From: an uncultured bacterium
Lineage (GTDB): Bacteria > Planctomycetota > UBA8108
Length of the DNA stretch: 36,094 bases
Assembly (NCBI GenBank): GCA_913042995.1
Contig: CAJWMA010000003.1
Coordinates: 1 to 36,094 of the forward strand
Direction: 5' to 3'
This document shows positions 1 to 8,191 of the stretch, piece by piece (position 1 is the first letter of the stretch; the number at the start of each line of letters is the position of its first letter). The notes beneath the pieces are model-generated. The model saw only the letters and a program-made list of their open reading frames with translations. It did not search any database and was not told the DNA's origin. The translations under genes were made by a program, and so were the position numbers.

Positions 1-359
1 GCCAGGGTGATCTCTTCGAGAGCCATGTTGCGTCCGGCCTTGCCCTTCATGTCTCCCTGCATCCAGGTGTTGACCCCTGAACGCTGGGGGTGGCGGCCGG
101 TTAGAAGAGCGGCCCGCGAGGGGCAGCAGACGGTGTGCGCGTAGGCCTGGGTAAACCGCACCCCGGTCTTCGCCAGCTTGTCGATGTTCGGTGTCCGGAG
201 GTCCCGCGAGCCGAAACACCTGGCATCCAGCGTACCCTGGTCGTCGGTGAAGAGAATCACCACGTTGGGGCGGCGGCCCTTCTTCCCGTCTGTGGCGGGG
301 GTTCCGGCCGCATTGGTTGATGCCAGCCCAAGACAGGCGGCCAGGTAGAGCCATTTCAT
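1..359 (-). CDS. Sulfatase (arylsulfatase-type), N-terminal part, truncated by window edge
   Basis: Reverse complement translates as MKWLYLAACLGLASTNAAG...RRPNVVILFTDDQGTLDARCFGSRDLRTPNIDKLAKTGVRFTQAYAHTVCCPSRAALLTGRHPQRSGVNTW; signal peptide, metal-binding DD and C-x-P-S-R formylglycine motif. ATG overlaps the stop of the upstream gene (TGATG). Confidence 0.9.
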   Translation of the reverse strand, partial: MKWLYLAACLGLASTNAAGTPATDGKKGRRPNVVILFTDDQGTLDARCFGSRDLRTPNIDKLAKTGVRFTQAYAHTVCCPSRAALLTGRHPQRSGVNTWMQGDMKGKAGRNMALEEITL

Positions 360-1375
360 CAGGAACCTTCGAGGCTGGCGATGTAGGCGAGGCAGAGTTC
401 GATCGTTGCTTCGATGCCCTTGACGTGGGTCCTCTCAACTCCATGGGAGGCGGCAACGCCCGGGCCGATGAGGCCGACCCGGAAGTCGTTTCCCGCCCTC
501 AGGGCGGCGGATCCATCGGAGCCGTAGTAGGGGTAAACGTCGACGGAGTGGGGGATGGAGTTTCCATCCGCCAGGTCGACGAGCTTCTTTCGCATGGCGT
601 AGTCGTAGGGGCCGCTGGTGTCCTTGGCGCAGATCGAGCAGCGCGCTTCGCTTCCCTCGCAGGGGTCCCCGAGCACTCCCATGTCGATGACGAGCAGCTC
701 CTCGATGGTGTCGGAGTAGCCGCAGGTTCCGCCGTGTCCGACCTCCTCGTAGTTTGAGAAGAAGAGCTCTACCGGGAGTCCCTCGTTCGTAGGCGGCAGC
801 CGCCGCGCGATTTCGAAGAGGACGAAGCAGCCGGCCTTGTTGTCCATGAAGCGGCCCTTCACGTAGCCGGATGGCAGCTCCTGGTAGCGCGGGTCGAAGC
901 AGACGATGTCGCCGGGTCGGATCCCCAGCTTCCTGGTGTCGGCCTCCGTATAGACCTCCTCGTCGAGGCGAATGTGCATATTCGAGATGTCGCGCCGGGT
1001 CTTGTTCAACTCCCGGTTGGCGTGCGAGGAGGGATTGTCGAGCAGGAAGGTACCGGTGATGATCTTCCCCTCCATGGTGTAGACCTTCACGTACTCACCC
1101 TCCGCCATGTTCAGCGACAGTCCGCCGATGGAGGAGATGGCGAGGCTTCCGTTGGAATTGATGCCGCTGACCATTGCTCCCAGGGTGTCGGTGTGCGCGG
1201 CGATCGCGAGCTTCGGAGCCGGTCCAAGCGAGCAGCGTACGGCGCCCTTATTGCTCAGCTCCGGCGAGTAGCCGTAGCCTTCGAGAACCTCGGCCGCGTA
1301 TTTACAGGCCTGCTCGGTAAAGCCGGTGGGGGAGTCAATCTCTACAAGCTTTTTCAGGGTCTCGAGTGAGCTCAT
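359..1375 (-). CDS. M42 family metallopeptidase (glutamyl aminopeptidase/endoglucanase-like)
   Basis: 338 aa ORF; AAHTDTLGAMV, GRFMDNKAGCFVLFEIARRL, FSNYEEVGHGG, VIDMGVLGD motifs typical of M42 peptidases. Confidence 0.88.
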   Translation of the reverse strand: MSSLETLKKLVEIDSPTGFTEQACKYAAEVLEGYGYSPELSNKGAVRCSLGPAPKLAIAAHTDTLGAMVSGINSNGSLAISSIGGLSLNMAEGEYVKVYTMEGKIITGTFLLDNPSSHANRELNKTRRDISNMHIRLDEEVYTEADTRKLGIRPGDIVCFDPRYQELPSGYVKGRFMDNKAGCFVLFEIARRLPPTNEGLPVELFFSNYEEVGHGGTCGYSDTIEELLVIDMGVLGDPCEGSEARCSICAKDTSGPYDYAMRKKLVDLADGNSIPHSVDVYPYYGSDGSAALRAGNDFRVGLIGPGVAASHGVERTHVKGIEATIELCLAYIASLEGS

Positions 1376-1500
1376 CGCGTCGACATCCTCTCTTGTTTGC
1401 CATGTTCTCCCCCTGGAGGGGCCAAGCGAAGGATAGAAGGCTCCTCGAGTCCTGTCAATACGGGCATTTCATTCACGGGCGCCGGAGCGAACCCGCAACA

Positions 1501-1530
1501 AAAAAAAGCGGCGACCGGTGAGGTCGCCGC
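1501..1530 (-). terminator. Intrinsic terminator downstream of xer recombinase gene
   Basis: GCGGCGACC (1508-1516) / GGTCGCCGC (1522-1530) perfect 9-bp inverted repeat flanked by A7 (1501-1507), i.e. T7 on the minus strand. Confidence 0.85.
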
Positions 1531-1559
1531 TCTTTCTCTTCGGTCTCTTTTCCAAGAGC

Positions 1560-2699
1560 TTATGGACGCTGGTGGGCGTCCGCGTAACTTTCCTTGATCT
1601 TCTCCTTGGCGACCTGGGCGTAGATCTGGGTCGTCGAGAGGTGCTTGTGTCCCAGGAGTTCCTGGACCATTCTCAAGTTGGCTCCGCGGTCAAGAAGATG
1701 GGTCGCGAAGCTGTGACGCAGCGTATGCGGTGAGGTCTTCTTGTTGAGCCCGGTGACCTTGATGTACTTGTCGAGAATCTTCCGAATGCTCCGGCTGGAG
1801 AGCCGCTTGCCGAAGCGATTGAGGAAGAGAGCGTCAGGATCGTTCTCGTCAGGCGTGTGGGTCTGTTCACGGGAGTGGACATACCGCTTGATCGCCTGGA
1901 GGGCGAAACTTCCAACCGGCACGACCCGCTCCTTGGAGCCCTTGCCGCGCGCCTTGATCACCTCGGCGCTGAAGTCGAGGGAGGCCACGTTGAGAGCGGT
2001 CAGCTCGCTGACCCGCAGGCCTGTCGAGTAGAGGGTCTCGAGGATCGCCCTGTCGCGGGCAGGCTGGAAGGCGGTGCCCTGGGGAGCGCTCAGGAGCTTC
2101 TCTACCTCGTCGACGCTGAGGGAGAGGGGGAGCTTCTTCTCGACCTTCGGAGTCTCGATCGTGGTCAGCGGGTTGGTCGTGATGTGCCTCTTGCGCATCA
2201 GGAACTTGTAGAAGCTGCGTATGGTCGCCAGCTTTCGAACGATCGTCGTGGGCTTGTAGTTGCGTTCTTTCAACTCGGCCAGGAATTCACGCACCTGCAT
2301 GGTGGTGATACTGGCGGGATGAGGAATTTCAGGCGTCTCCTTGCAGAAGAAACGCATGAACTGGTGGAGATCCTTTTCGTAGGCGCGGATCGTCTCAGGA
2401 GACATGTTTCGCTCGTAGCGGAGGTACTTCACGAATTCCTGTTCGTAATCGATGTCGGCTCCGCCCGGGGCGGGACTGCCGGCCTCGGCAGGCTCCGCAG
2501 CCGCAGGGGCGTTTGTCTCGGCGGCGAGATTGTCGTCACTGGCGGGAGCGGCCGGCGGCACCACGGGGGGCTGCATCGCTGGCGGCGGCGTCGCGGCTGG
2601 CATATCCATCGGCGTGGAACCGGTATCTCCCTGGGACTGTTCCGGCATTGGGCCCGGCTCAGGCTGAGTCGGCTGATAGGTTTGAGTGTTGTCTTCCAT
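1560..2699 (-). CDS. Site-specific tyrosine recombinase XerC/XerD family with long Pro/Ala-rich N-terminal extension
   Basis: LYSTGLRVSELTALN, HTLRHSFATHLLDRGANLRMVQELLGHKHLSTTQIYAQV: catalytic R/H-x-x-R/H/Y; SAM-like N-terminal domain preceded by about 85 aa of low complexity. Confidence 0.92.
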   Translation of the reverse strand: MEDNTQTYQPTQPEPGPMPEQSQGDTGSTPMDMPAATPPPAMQPPVVPPAAPASDDNLAAETNAPAAAEPAEAGSPAPGGADIDYEQEFVKYLRYERNMSPETIRAYEKDLHQFMRFFCKETPEIPHPASITTMQVREFLAELKERNYKPTTIVRKLATIRSFYKFLMRKRHITTNPLTTIETPKVEKKLPLSLSVDEVEKLLSAPQGTAFQPARDRAILETLYSTGLRVSELTALNVASLDFSAEVIKARGKGSKERVVPVGSFALQAIKRYVHSREQTHTPDENDPDALFLNRFGKRLSSRSIRKILDKYIKVTGLNKKTSPHTLRHSFATHLLDRGANLRMVQELLGHKHLSTTQIYAQVAKEKIKESYADAHQRP

Positions 2700-2770
2700 T
2701 TCCTTTGTTCCTTCTCCCGGCCCTTGGTGACCGATAAAAGCTCCTTAGCTGTGATTCTTCGCGCCCAGGT

Positions 2771-2968
2771 TCAAATCGACCTGAGCCGCTCTGGAATCAT
2801 CCCTTCCATGATTTCGTATGCCTCCCCGCGCGTCAGTCCCGAACTCTTTTCCCCCGCTTGCTCCATGAGCGCGCGGAAGATCTCGAATGGATCCTCGTCG
2901 TTGGAGAGGAAGCAGTACTCCTGCCCCTCTTTGATTACGAAGGTCGTTTTGCTGACGCTCTCAGACAT
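2771..2968 (-). CDS. Small hypothetical protein (65 aa), apparently in operon with the xer recombinase
   Basis: ORF immediately upstream of and codirectional with the recombinase; balanced acidic composition. Confidence 0.55.
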   Translation of the reverse strand: MSESVSKTTFVIKEGQEYCFLSNDEDPFEIFRALMEQAGEKSSGLTRGEAYEIMEGMIPERLRSI

Positions 2969-3226
2969 TTCCCTGAACAGTTCCTTCCTGGTTATTCTGT
3001 TCCCGAAACCCGTCCTGAGAATTCGCCGGGGGCCACGAAACGGCCGCCAGAGATTCCGTAAATATCACTTTGTGAATATCGGCAGTTCGACCGCTATTTC
3101 CTTGATGAATATTTTCGGACGCCAAGAAATGGGGTATTCATGCGAAAAGGGGGCACAAATAGTGGCGCAACAGGGGGTTCAGTTCAGGCCTGTTATGTGC
3201 CGATAAAATACCCGGGGTCCGCTTTT

Positions 3227-4810
3227 TCAGAACCTCAACCAGGCGAAGAGCTCGCCGATCTCAGTCGGTCTCGAGAGGACCGTGCGGGAGAGAAGAAACG
3301 CTCCGAGGGCCAGGATGGCCAGGGCCGAGACGAGAGAGAAGGCGCGAGAAAACCCGGGCAGGTTCCGGCGCAGTGGAGCGAGCCTGCGATGGGTCGCCAG
3401 CAGCTGCTTGCCGCTGATTGTGAGAATCCCGATCAGCACCAGGACGAAGCCCACCCCCATGCTGAAGGAGAAAAGCAGGAGGATGGAGAAGAAGAGCTTG
3501 CCGGGTTGGTGCAGGCCAATGAGGATCACCATGATGCCCGGAGTGCAGGGCAGGAGCCCGCTGGAGATCCCAAGGCCGAGCAGCTCCCTGAGGCGATTTC
3601 TCCGCTTGTCGGAGTCAGTGGAATGATCGCGGGACTCTTCGTTTCGGTCATTCGTCTCCCCCCTGGCCCGCTTGAGAAAGATCGCCAGGCCCATGATGGT
3701 AAGGAGGATGCTCGACAGCAGCATACAGACGGTGATGAGCCGCTCCTGGAGAACCCCCATTGCCAGGTTGCTGATGATGGCCAGGAGGGCCGCGCCGACG
3801 ATGATAAAGGTAAGGGTGTGGGTGAAGGTTGTGGTGACCCCCAGCAGGATGGCATCGCGGTAGCGGCATCTCGAGCCAGCCAGGTAGGCTGCGACCATGG
3901 TCTTGCCGTGGCCGGGGGCCAGGGAGTGGCCGGCTCCGAGTGTGAAGGCCAGCAGGAGGAAGCCCAGGATCCAGGTTGTGTCTTTCTCCGAGAGATCCTG
4001 GTCGAGAAGCGAGGAGAAGAAAGAGTTTTCTTTTTCTTCCCGTGACCGGGGGAGGCTTTCGGCCTCACCTGAAGGCTGGGAGGCCTGCAGGTTGACCTCC
4101 ACATCGAAGGGAGGGGGGGCGGAGGCCGCCCCGGACCTCGGAGGTTCGATGCTGAGCTCGGCCGCAAGCTTCCTGTTCTCGATGAGAATTCGATGCCCCT
4201 GGGCGTCGATGATCTGCTCCTCTGGCCCCGGCACCACCAGGCGATGCCGGAGGTTCGCCTTCGAGGGGTCCAGGCCATGGCCCGAGAAGGGGACCAGGAA
4301 GATGGGCAGGCCGGGAACAGCGCCTTCCAGGATCCGGTTGGTGATTTCAACCTTGTGGGTGCTTCCGGTTTTCATGGGGGTTTTCCCCAGGCGGGCGATA
4401 ACGGTGAAGTAGAGGCTGAAGGGAGTCGGCGCGACCTGGCCGACGAGACCTTCATGCAGCGACTTGACGAGCTCCAACTCGATCTTCTTTCCATCCACCC
4501 GGCAGGTGATGGCGGGGTCTTCCTCCCCTGTTTTTCGCCGCAGGATTCTATTTTTCCAGCCCTGCGCGAGGTAGGCATCGGCCTCGGTCTTGTTGACCAC
4601 CGAGTTCCTGTCGGAGTCCGCCTCGAGCATCTCCGCCTGCGCCCAGGATCCCCTGTAGCCCAGGTCGATCGAGATTTCAACCCGATCTTCAAAGAAGAGG
4701 ACCCGGCACTGGCTGCCGGCGAGGTGTCGGGGGACGTGGGCGCGGGCACCAGAAGCCGACAATATTCCCGCTAAGGTAAGAAAAAGGAAGACCGGGATTC
4801 TGCTGGTCAT
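3227..4810 (-). CDS. NicO/RcnA-family nickel/cobalt (HupE/UreJ-like) transporter with signal peptide and periplasmic N-terminal domain
   Basis: C-terminal half has GAGHSLAPGHGKTMVAAYLAGSRCRYRDAILLGVTTTFTHTLTF and GISSGLLPCTPGIMVILIG; several TM stretches; N-terminal signal peptide. Confidence 0.82.
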   Translation of the reverse strand: MTSRIPVFLFLTLAGILSASGARAHVPRHLAGSQCRVLFFEDRVEISIDLGYRGSWAQAEMLEADSDRNSVVNKTEADAYLAQGWKNRILRRKTGEEDPAITCRVDGKKIELELVKSLHEGLVGQVAPTPFSLYFTVIARLGKTPMKTGSTHKVEITNRILEGAVPGLPIFLVPFSGHGLDPSKANLRHRLVVPGPEEQIIDAQGHRILIENRKLAAELSIEPPRSGAASAPPPFDVEVNLQASQPSGEAESLPRSREEKENSFFSSLLDQDLSEKDTTWILGFLLLAFTLGAGHSLAPGHGKTMVAAYLAGSRCRYRDAILLGVTTTFTHTLTFIIVGAALLAIISNLAMGVLQERLITVCMLLSSILLTIMGLAIFLKRARGETNDRNEESRDHSTDSDKRRNRLRELLGLGISSGLLPCTPGIMVILIGLHQPGKLFFSILLLFSFSMGVGFVLVLIGILTISGKQLLATHRRLAPLRRNLPGFSRAFSLVSALAILALGAFLLSRTVLSRPTEIGELFAWLRF

Positions 4811-4874
4811 GGCGATCTAACCTGAGGAGGGTTTGGCAGGCAGTGAAAGGTGCTAACGGCAGTTTTCTCGGGAG

Positions 4875-5603
4875 CTACTGTCTCAAAGAGTATTCGATCA
4901 TTGCATCTATGGAGTCACCAAGGTCATTGCAGAACATGGCAACACACTCGGTCTCCTTCAGGTGGAGAAGCAGTAAATTGTCGACACTGGCATCGAATGA
5001 TTTTTCAAACAGGCGCTTGTACAGGGAAAGCTGGAGATTGTAGTGGACGAAATTACAGTCCATTAATTGAGCGGATGGAGGACTGGTTCCGCACTTCTCC
5101 CTGTAGGAAGTACGCTCAATTTTCCTGGAGGTTTTCCAGTCGAGAAGTACTGCTGTTTTTTCGGCTTCGTTGAAGGCGACGAGATCGATCATCCCCATGA
5201 GCCGGGAGTCGGTATCGTAGACGATAAATTCACTGAGGTAAGTCCAGCCCGGTCCTTGCTGTTCCCGGTAATTTTCGAACCAGGCTACTGCGTGTTTGGC
5301 TTTTCTAAGAGCAGGGCTTTCCTCGTTCTCGATATACGCCTGTATTTCCGAATGGGCGGCTGTGCCCGCGTCTCTTCGAGCATGCCATTCAGCTATCAGG
5401 GATTCGACGGTGTAGTCCCTGTACTTGAAGTGATTGTTTACCAGGTTCGTAGCGATTTTCACCTCATCGAAAGGTTCGAAAAAAGACCCGAGGAATGTAG
5501 TGCAGCTGTTGAATTCGATTCCGGGGTCACTCTTCAACGTATAGGTGTGATCATCTTCGTTAAACTCAATTTCAAGTTGCGACCTGTTTAAGTCTTCGAG
5601 CAT
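4875..5603 (-). CDS. PD-(D/E)XK superfamily nuclease (RecB/Cas4-like fold)
   Basis: GMIDLVAFNEAEKTAVLLDWKTSRKI ... HYNLQLSLYKRLFE: GxxD, D-W-K and Q-LxLY motifs. Confidence 0.75.
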   Translation of the reverse strand: MLEDLNRSQLEIEFNEDDHTYTLKSDPGIEFNSCTTFLGSFFEPFDEVKIATNLVNNHFKYRDYTVESLIAEWHARRDAGTAAHSEIQAYIENEESPALRKAKHAVAWFENYREQQGPGWTYLSEFIVYDTDSRLMGMIDLVAFNEAEKTAVLLDWKTSRKIERTSYREKCGTSPPSAQLMDCNFVHYNLQLSLYKRLFEKSFDASVDNLLLLHLKETECVAMFCNDLGDSIDAMIEYSLRQ

Positions 5604-5618
5604 GACGCCTCCTTGATC

Positions 5619-7877
5619 TCAGCAACCTGAGGAATCTCCAATGATCCGGAGGTTGACATGGGATATGACGAATTGCAATTCTCCTGCATCCTTGAAGCAG
5701 ATGGTGACTCTGCGCCGCTCTCCAAAGCCGTTGGTCCTGACGATTTCTCCTTCACCGTATTCTCCATGTTCCACGAGGGTTCCGACCTTGTAAGGATCCT
5801 CAGTTTCATCGAAGAAATCTCCAAAGGGATCTTCATTTGAGAATGGGTCGATGTCGCCGGGGAAATCCTCCTCGGGGGCGCGTCCGAAGCCGGGTCGTCT
5901 TATTCCCTGGCCCTGCAGGCTCGCCCGGGTCTCGGCATCGAGCTCGAGATGGTCGGTGTTCTCGTCCTTCGGCCGAGTGAGCTCGCCGAGGAATCGGGAG
6001 GGGATGGATGAGTGTATCTGTCCGAAGCGCTGCCTGCTGTTGGTGTGCGTCATGTAGAGCAGCTTCTCGGCGCGAGTGATTCCGACGAAGAGCAGCCGCC
6101 TCTCTTCTTCGATGTCAGGTTCATCATCATCTGCTCGCAGCAGGGGCAGCACTCCGTCCTCGATCCCGGCGATGATCACCACTGGAAATTCCAGACCCTT
6201 GGCCGAGTGCAGCGTCATCATGCAGACCCGGTCTTCCTTCTGGTCCCAGCGGTCGACGTCTCCCAGGATCGCCGTCAGTTCCAGGAAGTCGGTCAACGAG
6301 CCCTCAGGATGCTTTCGGTCGTATTCAACCGCGGCTCCAAGCAGTTCGCCGATGTTCGCCTTGCGCTCCTGCGCTTCTTCGTAGCCCGTTCGCTCGAGCA
6401 TGCCTTCGTAGCCGGTCTCCCGCAGTATGGAGCGAAGGACGTTCTCGACAGATTCCTCCCGCGCCTCGTTGAGCTTTCGGTAGATCTTTCGGAAGCTGTC
6501 GAGGGCCTTGCGCTGACGGGTGGTGAAGAGGTCGTTGAGCTCTTCTGAGAGGACGACGTCGAGAAGTCCCCTGCCAAGCTCACTCGCAACGCTCTCTAGG
6601 CGGGCGATCGTTCCCTTGCCCATGCCTCTCGGCGGCACGTTGATGATTCGTTTGAGGCTTTCGCTGTCCCTGGGATTGTCAAGGATCCGCAGAAAGCTGA
6701 GCAGGTCCTTGACCTCTTTGCGCAGGAAGAACTCGACGCCGCCGACGATGGTATAGGGGATATTGGAGTAGATCAGCTCCTGTTCGAGCGTCCTTGAGAA
6801 CGAGTTCAGGCGGTAGAAGATCGCTATGTCTCCACAGGGTGTTCCCGCGTCGATGAGCCCCCTGATGAGAGTGGAGATTTCTCGCGCTTCCTCCAGTTCG
6901 TTCAGGAACCTGTAGACGCGCACCGGTTCTCCTCCGGGGTTCTCGGTCCAGAGGTCCTTGGGCTTGCGCTCGAGGTTCCTGGAGATCAGCGCATTGGCCG
7001 TGGCGAGAACGTTTCCTGTCGAGCGGTAGTTCTGTTCCAGCAGGATGACCTGCGCTCCGGGGTAGTCCTTCTCGAAGTTCAGGATGTTGTTGATGTCCGC
7101 GCCGCGCCAGTGATAGATCGACTGGTCGGGGTCGCCGGTGATGCACAGGTTCCCATGGCTCTGCGCCAGCAGCGAGCCGATCTTGTACTGTACAGAGTTG
7201 GTGTCCTGGTATTCGTCGATGAGAATGTACTGGAACTGCTCGCGGTAGCGTTCGAGCAGATCCTCGTTCTCCTCCAGCAGTTGCACCGAGAGCAGCAGGA
7301 GATCATCGAAGTCGAGCAGGTTGCGCTCCCGCATCGCATCTGTGTAGCGGTTGTAGAGGTCCCGGAGCACCTGGCCATGTTTATAGTCCGAGCCGAGCGA
7401 GGCGTCGTCTCCATGGTCGACGTTCTTGAGCTTGCTGATCGAGGACAGCAGGCTGTTTGGATCCCAGAGCTGCGAGTCGATATTCTGTTCCTTGAGGATC
7501 GTCTTGACGAGCGCCTTGCAGTCGGCCCGGTCGCAGATCGTGAAGGAAGAATCGTAGGGCTCGATGCGGTAGGCGTGGCGGCGAAGCAGCTTCGCGGAGA
7601 AGCTGTGGAAGGTTGAAACCCAGGGACTGCTCGAACCGCAGAGCTGTTCTGTTCGCGCCTTCATTTCGCTGGCGGCCTTGTTGGTAAAGGTGATGGCGAG
7701 AACATTGTCATGCGGGATTCCCGCGCGCAGGAGGTGGGCTATGCGATGGGTGATGACACGGGTCTTGCCGCTGCCGGGTCCGGCAAGAACCATCAGCGCT
7801 CCATCGACGTGGGTTACCGCTTTTCGTTGGGCCGGATTGAGCTCGGCCAGAAGGTCGTCGAATCGTGTTTTTTCCAT
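5619..7877 (-). CDS. UvrD/PcrA/Rep family SF1A DNA helicase
   Basis: LNPAQRKAV, GPGSGKTRVITHRI, FTNKAASEMKAR, ILIDEYQDTNSVQY, GDPDQSIYHWRGAD, LEQNYRST, TLHSAKGLEFPVVIIAG, LLFVGITRAEKLLY motifs. Confidence 0.96.
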   Translation of the reverse strand: MEKTRFDDLLAELNPAQRKAVTHVDGALMVLAGPGSGKTRVITHRIAHLLRAGIPHDNVLAITFTNKAASEMKARTEQLCGSSSPWVSTFHSFSAKLLRRHAYRIEPYDSSFTICDRADCKALVKTILKEQNIDSQLWDPNSLLSSISKLKNVDHGDDASLGSDYKHGQVLRDLYNRYTDAMRERNLLDFDDLLLLSVQLLEENEDLLERYREQFQYILIDEYQDTNSVQYKIGSLLAQSHGNLCITGDPDQSIYHWRGADINNILNFEKDYPGAQVILLEQNYRSTGNVLATANALISRNLERKPKDLWTENPGGEPVRVYRFLNELEEAREISTLIRGLIDAGTPCGDIAIFYRLNSFSRTLEQELIYSNIPYTIVGGVEFFLRKEVKDLLSFLRILDNPRDSESLKRIINVPPRGMGKGTIARLESVASELGRGLLDVVLSEELNDLFTTRQRKALDSFRKIYRKLNEAREESVENVLRSILRETGYEGMLERTGYEEAQERKANIGELLGAAVEYDRKHPEGSLTDFLELTAILGDVDRWDQKEDRVCMMTLHSAKGLEFPVVIIAGIEDGVLPLLRADDDEPDIEEERRLLFVGITRAEKLLYMTHTNSRQRFGQIHSSIPSRFLGELTRPKDENTDHLELDAETRASLQGQGIRRPGFGRAPEEDFPGDIDPFSNEDPFGDFFDETEDPYKVGTLVEHGEYGEGEIVRTNGFGERRRVTICFKDAGELQFVISHVNLRIIGDSSGC

Positions 7878-8081
7878 CGTTTTCCGTCAGATCACCGGAG
7901 TGTACGGGTCACACCTAACCTGCTTAAGATAACTTTGTTGCAGTGGAGCGGTAAGCAGAAACCTCAAAGAGACCGTCCCCGGGCTGACAGCCCCAGCAGA
8001 ACGCATTATCGGCATCTCTGCCCCGGGGAAAACCCATTGGTGGAAAAAATCTCGAGATGGCCATCTGAATTCCCTCAGGTA

Positions 8082-8110
8082 TTGACAAAACAGTATCTTG
8101 GGACTAATTT
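8082..8110 (+). promoter_or_regulatory. Sigma70-type promoter candidate
   Basis: TTGACA (8082-8087) - 17 nt - TAATTT (8105-8110), about 80 nt upstream of the TPR/alpha-CTD gene. Confidence 0.6.
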
Positions 8111-8191
8111 AGTCCGTTTAACAAAGGTCGCCGACAGGGGTTTCGGAGCCTTCTTTTTTTTCTCCCGTTTAAGCGACACGGAGAGGATCTC

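Noticed and set aside
1560-2699. Tyrosine recombinase as an integrase marking a mobile element
   Set aside because: Sequence and context look like a housekeeping XerC/XerD; no att-like repeats, tRNA or cargo genes adjacent.
1857-3206. 449-aa plus-strand ORF opposite the xer recombinase
   Set aside because: Shadow ORF; the minus-strand frame encodes an unmistakable tyrosine recombinase. The translation is low-quality Arg/Gly-rich.
3526-4350. 274-aa minus-strand ORF in another frame of the NicO exporter gene
   Set aside because: Ser/Pro/Arg-rich alternate frame overlapping a gene with recognised transporter motifs.
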